This document shows positions 49,782 to 57,299 of a stretch of 64,000 bases of DNA, one piece after another. Within the stretch, counting starts at the first letter, position 1. Each line of letters opens with the position of its first letter. This DNA is from a virus. The stretch lies in IMG/VR virus record IMGVR_UViG_3300050821_008548, positions 1 through 64,000 of that record, one strand, 5' to 3'. Both the position numbers and the translations under genes were made by a program. The notes beneath the pieces were generated by a model. It did no database searches. It saw only the letters and a program-made list of their open reading frames with translations, and was not told the origin of the DNA.

Positions 49782-50584
49782 GCTTCTCCAGGGGCCTGCA
49801 CCGGTCGCCGCCTGAGAAGGTTGCGCACCGGCTCGGGGCGCATCTGTTGGGCCTCGGCGCCGTTCCCAAGGGGGCGGCGAGTCTGACCCCGTGTCAACGG
49901 ATGGACCAAGGCCAGAGCTCCACCTGCCATGCCCACAGCGCCGCTGGGGCCGTCTGGACGGCCTGCAACGCGAAGGGTCGGCCGATGACCTTCGTCCCCT
50001 CCCCGAGGGAGATTGCGTCTACGACATACGCGGACGTCCGGGCTGCGGCGACGCCACCGGGGCAGCCGCTGCCGCCTCTGCAGGACCAGGGGGCCGACCT
50101 GCAGGACGACGCCACGGCGATGGCCAAGTGGGGCGTCTGCCCCATGGGCGCGACCGTTGGGCGCTTCAGCGACGTCCCAGACGACAACGGCTACGGCTTC
50201 CCTGAGCCAGTCGTCTCAGAGCTCCAGATTGCGGGGCAGGACCTGATCGGCGGCGAGTATCAGATTCCCGTCGACGACAGCGCCCCGACAACCGTAGCCC
50301 TCTGCCTGGACGCAGGGATCCCCATCTGGCTCGGAACTTTCGTCGGGTCGGCATTCGAGAACCTCGGCGCGACGGGCATCGCCCAGCCGCCCGACGAGAG
50401 CGACCCGAAGGGCGGCGGCCATGCGATGTACATTTCGGGCTACCGGACCGCGGCCGACGGCTCGTTCGAGTTTCGCGTCGAGAACTCCTGGGGCTCTGGC
50501 TGGGCCGACGGCGGCGCCGTGTGGGCCTCCTCGGCGTGGCTGAAGGCTTGTTGGAGTTTGTGGCCCATGGCGGTGTGCCCGTGA
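49778..50584 (+). CDS. Papain-like (C1-type) cysteine peptidase
   Basis: TTG 49778 overlaps the preceding stop by 4 bases. In this 268-residue protein, Q44 and C50 (DQGQSSTCHAHSAAGAV) keep the papain Gln-to-Cys spacing. GGGHAMYISGY gives the catalytic His near 214 and VENSWGSGWADGG the Asn near 235. There is no signal peptide, so release would need the adjacent holin. It probably acts in lysis or on host surface proteins. Confidence 0.82.
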   Translation: MSFSRGLHRSPPEKVAHRLGAHLLGLGAVPKGAASLTPCQRMDQGQSSTCHAHSAAGAVWTACNAKGRPMTFVPSPREIASTTYADVRAAATPPGQPLPPLQDQGADLQDDATAMAKWGVCPMGATVGRFSDVPDDNGYGFPEPVVSELQIAGQDLIGGEYQIPVDDSAPTTVALCLDAGIPIWLGTFVGSAFENLGATGIAQPPDESDPKGGGHAMYISGYRTAADGSFEFRVENSWGSGWADGGAVWASSAWLKACWSLWPMAVCP

Positions 50585-50787
50585 TCCGCCTCCGCTGGCT
50601 CCTGCTCGCCATTCTCGCCGGATGCGAGGGCGCGGCCGCCTGCAAGCCGCCACTGCCGGGCCCCGTCGCGCCCGACGCCACACCGGATGGCGGATGTCAG
50701 GTCGACGACGCAATCACGAAAGCACGGCTGATTCGCAACCCGGACGGGACGCCGCTGGTCATCCACTGCGATGCGGGTGCCCCATGA
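50581..50787 (+). CDS. Small lipoprotein (68 aa)
   Basis: GTG 50581 overlaps the peptidase stop by 4 bases. MIRLRWLLLAILAGC is a lipoprotein signal with lipobox LAGC, followed by four more Cys residues in a Pro-rich mature part. It is a candidate o-spanin or surface lipoprotein. Confidence 0.65.
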   Translation: MIRLRWLLLAILAGCEGAAACKPPLPGPVAPDATPDGGCQVDDAITKARLIRNPDGTPLVIHCDAGAP

Positions 50788-51008
50788 GGTGGCTGCTGCT
50801 CCTACTGGCCGGCTGCACCGTTGGCCCCTTCTACCCACCGCACCCCAAGGCGTGCCACGCGGACCCGGATTGCCCGGATCACAGCGCGTGCCGGTTCCCC
50901 TGCCGCATGCCGGACCTCCACGGTACCCAGTGCGCGCCCGTCTGCATGCCCAGCCGCGAGTCCGACGTGTACGGCTGGAGCCCAACGCCCGGTCCGTCTG
51001 GCGAGTGA
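50784..51008 (+). CDS. Small Cys-rich lipoprotein (74 aa)
   Basis: The ATG overlaps the preceding stop by 4 bases. MRWLLLLLAGC is a compact lipoprotein signal, and the mature part has at least six Cys (CHADPDCPDHSACRFPC). It resembles its upstream neighbour in layout, so the two may be a duplicated pair. Confidence 0.65.
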   Translation: MRWLLLLLAGCTVGPFYPPHPKACHADPDCPDHSACRFPCRMPDLHGTQCAPVCMPSRESDVYGWSPTPGPSGE

Positions 51009-51169
51009 TCCGCGCGGCCGTCGCCTGGATGGCCGCCGTCGCCTTCGCGTCGACCCTGACGGTCCGCGCGCCCAAGCCGCCCCCTCTCCCACCTGACGCC
51101 CCACCGGCGTCAGCGCCATCGGGAGACGTGTGCCCGGCGTTCTACGACCCGTGCGAGGCGGACGCGTGA
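51005..51169 (+). CDS. Small exported or membrane protein (54 aa)
   Basis: GTG 51005 overlaps the preceding stop by 4 bases. One hydrophobic segment (AVAWMAAVAFASTL) with a possible AFA cleavage site precedes a Pro-rich tail and two Cys. It could be an exported accessory peptide. Confidence 0.5.
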   Translation: MIRAAVAWMAAVAFASTLTVRAPKPPPLPPDAPPASAPSGDVCPAFYDPCEADA

Positions 51170-51172
51170 CCC

Positions 51173-51268
51173 ATGATCCGGCAGCACCCGTGGGCCATCG
51201 CGGTGATTCTGATCTGCATGGCGATTCTCGTATTCATCATTGCTTTTTCGGAGACCGAGGATGGTTGA
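51173..51268 (+). CDS. Tiny membrane protein (31 aa)
   Basis: A frame from ATG 51173 encodes a single hydrophobic helix (WAIAVILICMAILVFIIAF) and a short acidic tail. Its stop overlaps the next ATG-started membrane frame by 8 bases. It is too small for confident calling, but composition and packing are persuasive. Confidence 0.45.
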   Translation: MIRQHPWAIAVILICMAILVFIIAFSETEDG

Positions 51269-51377
51269 TCGAATCGCTGTTGCGGTCTTCAGGTACGCCG
51301 TGGTGCTCCTCTGCACGACGGCCTTCGGCGTCTTCGTGCTCAACGCATGGCTTTCGGCCGGGCGTGAGCGCTCTTGA
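51261..51377 (+). CDS. Tiny membrane protein (38 aa)
   Basis: ATG 51261 lies inside the preceding frame. The product is one membrane helix (YAVVLLCTTAFGVFVL) with a basic C-terminal end. Its TGA overlaps TTG 51374 of the next gene by 4 bases, the usual coupling here. Confidence 0.48.
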   Translation: MVDRIAVAVFRYAVVLLCTTAFGVFVLNAWLSAGRERS

Positions 51378-51559
51378 CCGCGCCCACAGCGACAGAGCGT
51401 CGCGTCCTGCTCCTCGCGGAGCGTTGGGTGTACGCGCGCGTCCATCAGCTCCCGAGAAAAACTCTCTTAGACGCTGAGCGCGCGCTGGCGATCGCCGTCG
51501 AGCGCATGCAGGCCGAGCGTACTTCGCTCGCGGGGGCTGTCGATCGCGCCGCGGAGTAG
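51374..51559 (+). CDS. Hypothetical helical protein (61 aa)
   Basis: TTG 51374 overlaps the preceding stop by 4 bases. The product is a helical hairpin rich in Arg, Leu and Ala (RVLLLAERWVYARV). No family is recognised. Confidence 0.52.
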   Translation: MTAPTATERRVLLLAERWVYARVHQLPRKTLLDAERALAIAVERMQAERTSLAGAVDRAAE

Positions 51560-51589
51560 TCGCGCGCGGCCAAACGCAGGAGACCCAGC

Positions 51590-52864
51590 ATGAAGTTGCG
51601 CAGGTGGTCACCCGAGGAGGACGCGGCGCTAGAGCGCCTGTACCAGACGCTGTCGGTTCCTCGCGTCACGGTCGAACTCAACAAGCTGTTTCCACGGGCG
51701 TTCAGCGAGTCAGGGGTCACCGCTCGATTGTACGTCCTGCGTCACGGCTGGAAGCACAAGCACCAGAAGCGGATCGAGTCGAGCGAGGCGGCGCAATCGG
51801 CTAGGGCCGCGGAGATCGCGATCCCGATCGAGTTCGAGGATGAGGCCGAGCCCGCGCCCGTTCCAACTGCGCCGCCATCGCGTCCAGCCGTCGAACCGGC
51901 TGCTAGCGTCGATCGGCTCATGGCCGCGATCAAGCGTGTCAAGTCCTTCGAGGCGCTCTGCGACTACCTCGACGTCTCTCCCAAGCGCCTGCGCGAGACG
52001 ATCGCCGAAGCGCGCGCAGCGGGCTACGGGGTCGATCTCGCCGGCGACACCGTGGCCGTGCGCCCGGCGGAGCCATCATCAGACGTCACCGACATCTCGG
52101 TCGTCTCGCAGCCAGGCGAGCCGCGCATGTTCGCCGTGGCGTCCGACCTGCACTTCGGGAGCAAGTACCACCTCCGGTCCTACCTGCTCGACTTCATCGG
52201 CAACGCCTACGAGCGCGGCGTCCGGCTCATCCTGCTGCCTGGCGACAACCTCGACGGCTGCTACCGGCACGGCCGGTGGGAGCTCACACATCACGGCTTC
52301 AAGGACCAGGCCGATGACTTCCTGTCGGGGCTCCCGCGGCACAAGGGGCTTCGTTACATCGGAATCACGGGCAACCACGACGAGACCTTCGAGAAGGAGT
52401 CGGGGCTCGTCGTCCACTACGCGCTCAACGACATGGCGCGCGCCCGCGGGCGCAACGACTTCGAGCTTCTCGGGGCCCGGGGCGCGTACATCCGGCTGAA
52501 GGCCCCCGGCGAGCGTCGCGGCTGCGTGGTAGAGCTCTGGCATCCGCTCAAGGGCCCGGCGTACGCGCTGACGTACGGGATGCAGAAGCACGTCGAGGCG
52601 TATCCCGTAGGACGGAAGCCCGACATGCTCTTCACCGGGCACTGGCATCAGGCCTGCTACTTCGTGTCTCGCGGCGTGCACTGCTTCTCATCCGGTACCT
52701 TCCAGGGCGGGGGTTCGAGCTTCGGGAAGGCGTTGGGGGGCGCGCCGACGATCGGCGGCTGGGCGGTCAGGTACGCCCTGACAGGTGAGGGAACTGTCCG
52801 CGACGTCGATATCAACTTCCGCAGCTACTACGAGACCGAGACGCCGCGCGAAGTCGAACTCTGA
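51590..52864 (+). CDS. Metallophosphoesterase with N-terminal DNA-binding-like domains
   Basis: This 424-residue protein has AGGAG 7 nt before ATG 51590. Residues 1-55 (RRWSPEEDAALERLYQT) look like a SANT/Myb-type HTH. Residues 105-158 resemble a winged helix. The calcineurin-like phosphoesterase follows with all core motifs: SDLH (185-188), GDNLD (218-222), GNHD (261-264) and GHWH (350-353). These bind two metals and cleave phosphodi- or monoesters. Joining to DNA-binding modules suggests a nucleic-acid substrate. Confidence 0.85.
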   Translation: MKLRRWSPEEDAALERLYQTLSVPRVTVELNKLFPRAFSESGVTARLYVLRHGWKHKHQKRIESSEAAQSARAAEIAIPIEFEDEAEPAPVPTAPPSRPAVEPAASVDRLMAAIKRVKSFEALCDYLDVSPKRLRETIAEARAAGYGVDLAGDTVAVRPAEPSSDVTDISVVSQPGEPRMFAVASDLHFGSKYHLRSYLLDFIGNAYERGVRLILLPGDNLDGCYRHGRWELTHHGFKDQADDFLSGLPRHKGLRYIGITGNHDETFEKESGLVVHYALNDMARARGRNDFELLGARGAYIRLKAPGERRGCVVELWHPLKGPAYALTYGMQKHVEAYPVGRKPDMLFTGHWHQACYFVSRGVHCFSSGTFQGGGSSFGKALGGAPTIGGWAVRYALTGEGTVRDVDINFRSYYETETPREVEL

Positions 52865-53094
52865 TGCTTCTGCGCGCGCTCATCGTCTTCGTCGCGGTAA
52901 CCACGAGCGACGTCTGCTGGGTGCGCTGCGTGAGCCACGCCTCGGGAGGCCGTCGCTGGTCGGCCGCCTGCTGGTCGGTGGCGCTCTACGCCCTGACGGC
53001 GCTCTCGGTGGTCGCGTACGTCGGGGACCATCGGATGATAGCGCCCGCACTGCTCGGCGCGTTCGTGGGGACGGCTCTGGGGGTCAGGAAGTAG
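52864..53094 (+). CDS. Small integral membrane protein (76 aa)
   Basis: ATG 52864 is coupled by TGATG. Three hydrophobic segments (LLRALIVFVAVTTSDVCWV, WSVALYALTALSVVAYVG, APALLGAFVGTALGV) form a compact bundle. Similar small phage and bacterial membrane proteins exist, but I cannot name a function. Confidence 0.62.
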   Translation: MLLRALIVFVAVTTSDVCWVRCVSHASGGRRWSAACWSVALYALTALSVVAYVGDHRMIAPALLGAFVGTALGVRK

Positions 53095-53106
53095 GAGGCG
53101 CGGCCC

Positions 53107-53337
53107 ATGCCGAACGAGTCCGACGTCACGATCGAGATCGCCAAGACCGTGGCGGCCCTGGGTCCCAACGAGCGGGAAGTGCTGCTCGTGCTCGCGCGGC
53201 GACTGTTCGTGGGGCAGCAGCGTTACGGCCTGCTCAACCCGAAGGACGGGCGTGACTGGCGAACGGAGCGCGCCTACGAGATCCAGGATCTCCTAATCTA
53301 TTCAGCCATCGCGGAATTAGCGGCGGTGAGCAAGTGA
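53107..53337 (+). CDS. Hypothetical helical protein (76 aa)
   Basis: AGGAGG lies 8 nt before ATG 53107. RLFVGQQRYGLLNPKDGRDW with RTERAYEIQDLLIYSAIA has the look of a widespread phage family with a MazG-like helical arrangement and acidic residues. Catalysis cannot be judged. The stop overlaps the next start by 4 bases. Confidence 0.6.
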   Translation: MPNESDVTIEIAKTVAALGPNEREVLLVLARRLFVGQQRYGLLNPKDGRDWRTERAYEIQDLLIYSAIAELAAVSK

Positions 53338-53789
53338 CCACGCTCGCGTGGGACGGCGCCACCCTCGCCGCCGACCGGCGCATGGACACCGGCAACGGAT
53401 TCACCGCCTGCAGCAAGATCCACAAGTGCGGCCGCTTCTGGTACGGCGACGCCGGCGGCGCGGCCGACGCCGAGATGTGCAAGGAGTGGCTGTCCGGTGG
53501 CGCGAAGCCCGACGAGCGCCCCGAGCTATCCGCTCCCGGTCAGCACGGCCTCGCGGTGGAGGCGCGGACGGGCCATCTATTCATCGTCGAGGGCGCCCGC
53601 CCGACGCTCGTGCGCGTGATGGATCCGCAATTCGCCGTGGGCTCCGGCGGCGACTTCGCCCGAGCTGCCATGGCGTTCGGCAAGACCGCCGTGGAGGCTG
53701 TGGAGTTCGCCGCCAAGTTCGACTCGAACACGGGCAACGGCACCGAGCACGTTGTCATTCGCAAGCGCCCGGGGGCGAAGCGCAAGTGA
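53334..53789 (+). CDS. HslV/proteasome-like Ntn hydrolase
   Basis: GTG 53334 overlaps the preceding stop by 4 bases. In this 151-residue protein MTTLAWDGATLAADRRMD is the N-terminal nucleophile pattern of HslV-like proteases, with Thr exposed after Met removal. AVGSGGDFARAAMAFGKTAV matches the conserved Gly/Ala helix. It is shorter than HslV (about 175) and no HslU-like ATPase is encoded here. Related proteins occur in phages; their substrate is not established to my knowledge. Confidence 0.72.
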   Translation: MTTLAWDGATLAADRRMDTGNGFTACSKIHKCGRFWYGDAGGAADAEMCKEWLSGGAKPDERPELSAPGQHGLAVEARTGHLFIVEGARPTLVRVMDPQFAVGSGGDFARAAMAFGKTAVEAVEFAAKFDSNTGNGTEHVVIRKRPGAKRK

Positions 53790-54085
53790 GCCGCCACGTC
53801 CTGAATTTCGCGGCAGAGCTAACGCTGGCTAACACCTTTTTCCTCCTGACCGACGGCCGCACCATCCGCGCGTCGATCAAAGAAGCCGAGTCCGTTCGCC
53901 ACACCGTCGAGTTCCCGGTGCGATTCCGCAAGCCGTATGCCGGGGGGCTGCACATCCGGCCGCTGGACTCCGAACTCGCCACGTGGTTCGTGGAGTCGGC
54001 CGTCATCCACCGAGACCTGGCGCGGCTCGAGCTTCAACTGGCGAACGTACCCGCCCACGTAAGCTGGGCGTTTTTGGAAATCTAG
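53786..54085 (+). CDS. Hypothetical protein (99 aa)
   Basis: GTG 53786 overlaps the preceding stop by 4 bases. It is a mixed alpha/beta sequence (FFLLTDGRTIRASIKEAESV) with no recognised domain. Coupling suggests it works with the Ntn hydrolase. Confidence 0.55.
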   Translation: MSRHVLNFAAELTLANTFFLLTDGRTIRASIKEAESVRHTVEFPVRFRKPYAGGLHIRPLDSELATWFVESAVIHRDLARLELQLANVPAHVSWAFLEI

Positions 54086-54087
54086 CA

Positions 54088-54345
54088 ATGGCCAACACCC
54101 CGCAGCCGAGACGGTACGAGTCTGCCGACACCGTGCCGATGATGAAAGAGGAGATCGCGGCGGCCCTCGCCGGTCTGCACGAGTTGCGGTGTCCCGCGTG
54201 CGCGCCGACGTGGGACAAGCCGGCGTGTGCCTGCTGCAACTCCACGCGGTTTGTGTCACGTGGAACCTTCGCAGCCTGGCACCAGCGCGAGCAGGGCCGC
54301 GTCAGCGAGACGCGGCTGGACTCGTACGACAACGGTGAGGGTTGA
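54088..54345 (+). CDS. Zinc-ribbon protein (85 aa)
   Basis: ATG 54088 follows by 2 bases. CPACAP...CACCNSTRF forms a DnaJ- or ribbon-like metal site in the middle. The rest is helical. It directly precedes the lysozyme gene. Confidence 0.6.
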   Translation: MANTPQPRRYESADTVPMMKEEIAAALAGLHELRCPACAPTWDKPACACCNSTRFVSRGTFAAWHQREQGRVSETRLDSYDNGEG

Positions 54346-55130
54346 TGCTCCGAGGTATTGACGTCTCTTCGATCCAGCGCGACGTGCCCTGGGAGAAGGT
54401 CGCCGCCGCCGGCTGCAGCTTCGCGATCGTCAAGGGCGCCTCGGGCAACGCCCCCGGCCCCGATCCGATGTTCGCCAAGAACGTCGCCGGCGCCCAGGCC
54501 GCTGGCCTCATCGTGGGCGCCTACCACGTGGCGTTCCCCCTGCCGCCGGACACCACGAAGGCCAACCGGGACCCGGCCGACCAGGCCAAGTACCACTTCG
54601 ACCTGTGCAGGGGTTTCGGCTCTCACGACGGGGAGCTCGGCCCGATGCTGGACTGTGAGTGGCCCGAGCCCGCCGACTGGAACCGGTGGGGCTGCAGCGC
54701 GCCACAGATCCGCGCGTGGCTTCTGGCCTACCTCGACGCCGCGACCACGCTGTGGGGCCGTCTGCCGACGGTGTACACCTATCCCGATTGGGCGACCCAC
54801 GTCGGCCTGGCCAGCGAGCCCGCGTTCGCCAAGTACCCGCTCTGGGCGGCCTCGTATACGCACCCGGACAGGTGGCCTGGGGCTGGGGAGGCCCCGGCGT
54901 CGATCGCCCCGTGGGGAGGCTCCTGGCGCTTCTGGCAGTCGTCCGGCGGCACGCAGTCACTCTGGAGCGGCGTCCCGGTCGACTGCGATGTCTTCAACGG
55001 GACGCTCGAGGAGCTACACGCGCTCACCGTTGGGAGCGGCACCGCTGCCCTCGCCCAAGCCGCCATCCTCCAGGCCGCCGACGAGATCCCAGTGATCCCG
55101 CCGCCCGAGCCGCCAGACGAAGTGGCTTAG
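54345..55130 (+). CDS. GH25-family lysozyme (endolysin)
   Basis: ATG 54345 shares a base with the preceding TGA and has a GTGAGG site; TTG 54342 is an alternative. The 261-residue enzyme shows GIDVSS (D6), VGAYHVAFP, PMLDCEWPEP (D103, E105) and DCDVFNGT, the GH25 muramidase pattern that cuts peptidoglycan between N-acetylmuramate and N-acetylglucosamine. There is no signal peptide. A Pro-rich tail follows the barrel, with no clear cell-wall-binding repeat. Confidence 0.88.
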   Translation: MLRGIDVSSIQRDVPWEKVAAAGCSFAIVKGASGNAPGPDPMFAKNVAGAQAAGLIVGAYHVAFPLPPDTTKANRDPADQAKYHFDLCRGFGSHDGELGPMLDCEWPEPADWNRWGCSAPQIRAWLLAYLDAATTLWGRLPTVYTYPDWATHVGLASEPAFAKYPLWAASYTHPDRWPGAGEAPASIAPWGGSWRFWQSSGGTQSLWSGVPVDCDVFNGTLEELHALTVGSGTAALAQAAILQAADEIPVIPPPEPPDEVA

Positions 55131-55206
55131 GCCCCCACAGCACTTCCTTCGCCCCCGACTCGTCGCGCGACCTCCTGCGCTGCGGCGTTTCGGGGGCACC
55201 TCTACC

Positions 55207-55237
55207 GCCCTGGTGGCTTCGGCCGCCGGGGCTTTTT
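55207..55237 (+). terminator. Rho-independent terminator with UUCG loop
   Basis: An 11-bp stem (two G-U pairs) at 55207-55217 and 55222-55232 is capped by the very stable TTCG tetraloop and followed by TTTTT. It closes the whole rightward late/lysis transcript about 80 bases after the lysozyme gene. The rest of the 157-base gap holds nothing else clear. Confidence 0.9.
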
Positions 55238-55287
55238 CTCGTCCGGGGACGCCTAGCCATAGCGCCTCGCGCGCAGTGGGGCGCGGC

Positions 55288-55479
55288 CTAACCGACCTCA
55301 ATCTCCTTGAAGCACGCACATCTCGGCGGACCCTTGTGGAGGTCGGAGTACAGGCCGCACTTGGCACAGTACCCGACCAGCCACCCACGAAGCCGACGGA
55401 CGACGTAACGCACCTCGTCCGGAGTCGACCCGCATAGCTTGTCCTCAAGCGCCGCCTCCCATCTCTCTTGCTCCGGCAT
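55288..55479 (-). CDS. Small zinc-ribbon-like protein (63 aa)
   Basis: This is the last gene of the leftward operon. The ATG at 55479 has an AAGGAG site 7 nt upstream. CAKC and CAC pairs occur in the C-terminal half after a helix (DEVRYVVRRLRGWLVGYC). The function is unknown. Confidence 0.65.
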   Translation of the reverse strand: MPEQERWEAALEDKLCGSTPDEVRYVVRRLRGWLVGYCAKCGLYSDLHKGPPRCACFKEIEVG

Positions 55480-55525
55480 CGAGGTCTCCTTTCAGATGGC
55501 GCGCAGTGTGGCGCGGGGGCCTTGT

Positions 55526-55834
55526 CTACGTGTTCTTGAATCCTGGGAGGAACCGCACTCCCACGGTCGCTATCACTGCAGGTCGCCAAACGGCGCCGCA
55601 CGACTGACAGGCGTGCGTGTGGTGCGGCTTCGTGGCGAACTCGCCTTCGTCTACGTGAAGCTCGCCGCACGCGGGACATTCGAGCCGGATGGGGACCGGC
55701 TCCGACACCTCCCATGAACCCCGATGCATCTGGAGAGCGGCGAGACACACCGGGCATATCTCCGGGTGACCCTCGCCGCCCTTCGGTATCGGCCTCCCGC
55801 ATCCAGGGGTATCGCACGTCGGTCGCTTGCTCAT
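55526..55834 (-). CDS. Zinc-ribbon protein (102 aa)
   Basis: The chosen start is ATG 55834, with AAGGGA 4 nt upstream; an in-frame ATG further up lacks a ribosome site. CDTPGC...CPVC, CPAC and CQSC make two metal sites. The closing section THACQSCGAVWRPAVIATVG, then FLPG, looks like a conserved phage hypothetical family. Confidence 0.68.
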   Translation of the reverse strand: MSKRPTCDTPGCGRPIPKGGEGHPEICPVCLAALQMHRGSWEVSEPVPIRLECPACGELHVDEGEFATKPHHTHACQSCGAVWRPAVIATVGVRFLPGFKNT

Positions 55835-55896
55835 CGGTCCCTTCTTGCCCTCACTGAGGATCTCCTTCGTTCGTCCGAACATCGCGCGCAGTGCAG

Positions 55897-55986
55897 TCAC
55901 GGGAATGTGCTGCCTTCCCACCCACCGTCGGGCATGACGGCAATGGCCTTCCGGCCCTTCTGCGGCAGCAGGGTTACTTGGTACAT
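55897..55986 (-). CDS. Tiny protein overlapping the upstream gene (29 aa)
   Basis: ATG 55986 lies inside the end of the preceding leftward gene (13-nt overlap). The product MYQVTLLPQKGRKAIAVMPD plus nine residues looks protein-like (beta then Gly/Trp turn). It ends right before an intercistronic motif. It is small, so confidence is limited. Confidence 0.42.
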   Translation of the reverse strand: MYQVTLLPQKGRKAIAVMPDGGWEGSTFP

Positions 55987-56234
55987 CTTGAACACGTGCA
56001 CACGCACGTGCCGCCTTCCTGTAGAAGTCTGCACCCTCGGCCGAACTGGCGGCAGTGCCGCTGACCCGTAGACCATTCGGCGAAGGTCTCTCCCTTCACC
56101 ATAGCTTCTGTCGCAGAGGACCGGAGCAAAAGGGCGCCAGTGGGGCAAAGGTCGAACGGGTGATCCGCGCACTGCTCGCAGACGCCGAGATGCGCGTGGA
56201 ACGTATCTCCGAACTTGTTTGGCTCCGTCCCCAT
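55974..56234 (-). CDS. Cys-rich small protein (86 aa)
   Basis: ATG 56234 is preceded by AAGGAGG at 8 nt, which decides the start over longer frames. Cys pairs CEQC, CRQFGRGC and CVCTCSRC, with several His, could hold one or two metals. The function is unknown. Confidence 0.62.
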   Translation of the reverse strand: MGTEPNKFGDTFHAHLGVCEQCADHPFDLCPTGALLLRSSATEAMVKGETFAEWSTGQRHCRQFGRGCRLLQEGGTCVCTCSRCTK

Positions 56235-56260
56235 CGTCTCATCCTCCTTCGCGCGCAGTG

Positions 56261-56542
56261 TTATGCGGCGATCTTCTCTACAGTGACCGTCCTCTTCTCC
56301 ACCTTCGCCTCGGTGTCGCGGGTTGCGCGTGCTGCCACCGACGCGCCCCACTCCGTATCCCACCGCGAGGCATTCTCCGGCTCCGGCACCCACGTAATCA
56401 TCTCTGGGTTCGGTCCGCAGTACGGACCATCACTGATGACCGGGTACCGCACGCCGACCAGATAGTCCTTGTGCGTGTGGATCTGACCGTGTGACTGCCA
56501 CTTGAAGTTTCGCGTCACGAAGTACCATGTTTCTGTTTGCAT
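56261..56542 (-). CDS. Hypothetical protein (93 aa)
   Basis: ATG 56542 has AGGAGG 8 nt upstream. ETWYFVTRNFKWQSHGQIHT and an acidic/basic C-terminal helix suggest a small beta-plus-helix protein. No family is recognised. Its stop is flanked by the CACTGCGCGC motif. Confidence 0.6.
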   Translation of the reverse strand: MQTETWYFVTRNFKWQSHGQIHTHKDYLVGVRYPVISDGPYCGPNPEMITWVPEPENASRWDTEWGASVAARATRDTEAKVEKRTVTVEKIAA

Positions 56543-56571
56543 CGTCCGTTCCTCCTGAACATTCGCGCGCA

Positions 56572-56754
56572 TTATGCTGAATCCGGCTTCCGTGTGGCAT
56601 AGCCCGTGCGTGGCCTCGGCATCTCGGTCTCGCGCACGAGCTTTTCGACCATGCCGCTGCGGGTCTCGCCGCACCGCGTTGCCATCTCGTCCAGGCGCGC
56701 GATGGCGTCGGGCGAGAGGGAGATGTGGACGAGTGGGCGCCTACGCTTCGTCAT
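56572..56754 (-). CDS. Ribbon-helix-helix (CopG-like) DNA-binding protein (60 aa)
   Basis: ATG 56754 overlaps the upstream gene by 14 nt. RRPLVHISLSPDAIARLDEM with RSGMVEKLVRE is the ribbon-helix-helix layout: one beta strand then two helices, dimerising to read the major groove. It could autoregulate this operon or act like an antitoxin, but no toxin gene is recognised next to it. Confidence 0.72.
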   Translation of the reverse strand: MTKRRRPLVHISLSPDAIARLDEMATRCGETRSGMVEKLVRETEMPRPRTGYATRKPDSA

Positions 56755-56995
56755 CGTCCTCGGGCTCCGGGCGCACGTTGTCGCCCGTCGGGTCGTAGAA
56801 GCAGTGCCAACCCTTGCCAGGGCAAGGCGCATCACATTCCCCCTCGCACTCGCGCACTTCGCCGATGATGGCACCGTGGTCGCTGCGAAGAGTGGCGCTC
56901 GCCCGCAGGCGCATCATCCGGGTGCCGAGCTCCGCGGCCGTCCCTTGCAGGACGACCCCGGCTCCGCGCTTGGTCATGTAGGCGAGCTGGCTCAT
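56741..56995 (-). CDS. Hypothetical Cys-containing protein (84 aa)
   Basis: ATG 56995 overlaps the upstream stop by 4 bases. CEGECDAPCPGKGWHC is a dense Cys/His cluster near residue 50; the C-terminus is acidic. The function is unknown. Confidence 0.58.
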   Translation of the reverse strand: MSQLAYMTKRGAGVVLQGTAAELGTRMMRLRASATLRSDHGAIIGEVRECEGECDAPCPGKGWHCFYDPTGDNVRPEPEDDDEA

Positions 56996-57264
56996 CGACG
57001 GGTACCGCTGGGCGCGAGGATCTTCTGCGGCAGGGGGTATTCCATGTCGTCCTCATCCATGCGCACGAGAGCCGTATCCGGCCCATCGATGGCAGATACC
57101 GTCCCTCGCTCCCCGGCCAGAAACGACTCCATGTCGCGGCCCCTGGTGTAGCTCCTTGTCAGGTGTACGCGCATTCCGATCTTGAGGATCGGTCGAGGCC
57201 ACGAACCTCCGCACGTGCACGGGGTTTCGACGCAGTCGGTATGGTGCAGGCTTGAATTGCTCAT
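56992..57264 (-). CDS. Hypothetical protein expressed from its own promoter (90 aa)
   Basis: ATG 57264 lies only 6 bases after a -10 box, so the mRNA may be leaderless; there is no ribosome site. The N-terminus has CVETPCTC. The rest is a small SH3-like beta barrel pattern (IGMRVHLTRSYTRGRD, then ERGTVSAIDGPDTALVRMDE). Such barrels often bind nucleic acid. It is the first gene of a promoter-proximal subset. Confidence 0.62.
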   Translation of the reverse strand: MSNSSLHHTDCVETPCTCGGSWPRPILKIGMRVHLTRSYTRGRDMESFLAGERGTVSAIDGPDTALVRMDEDDMEYPLPQKILAPSGTRR

Positions 57265-57270
57265 ACCTGT

Positions 57271-57299
57271 ACTGTAGCCGCAGTGTAGCCACACGTCAA
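57271..57299 (-). promoter_or_regulatory. Sigma70-like promoter with direct repeats
   Basis: On the minus strand TTGACG (57299-57294) is followed after 17 bases by TACAGT (57276-57271). The spacer and -10 contain an 11-bp near-direct repeat (57271-57281 and 57282-57292, sharing TGTAGCC), a possible operator. Expected initiation falls at about the ATG of the 90-residue gene. Confidence 0.72.

Noticed and set aside
51130-51477. 115-codon plus-strand frame over the tiny membrane genes
   Set aside because: Its Arg/Ser-rich product looks like a shadow, while the other frame gives clean single-helix membrane peptides with coupled starts.
56572-56995. Toxin-antitoxin pair built on the RHH protein
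   Set aside because: The neighbour is a Cys-rich acidic protein with no RelE, MazF, PIN or HipA features, so only the RHH call is kept.
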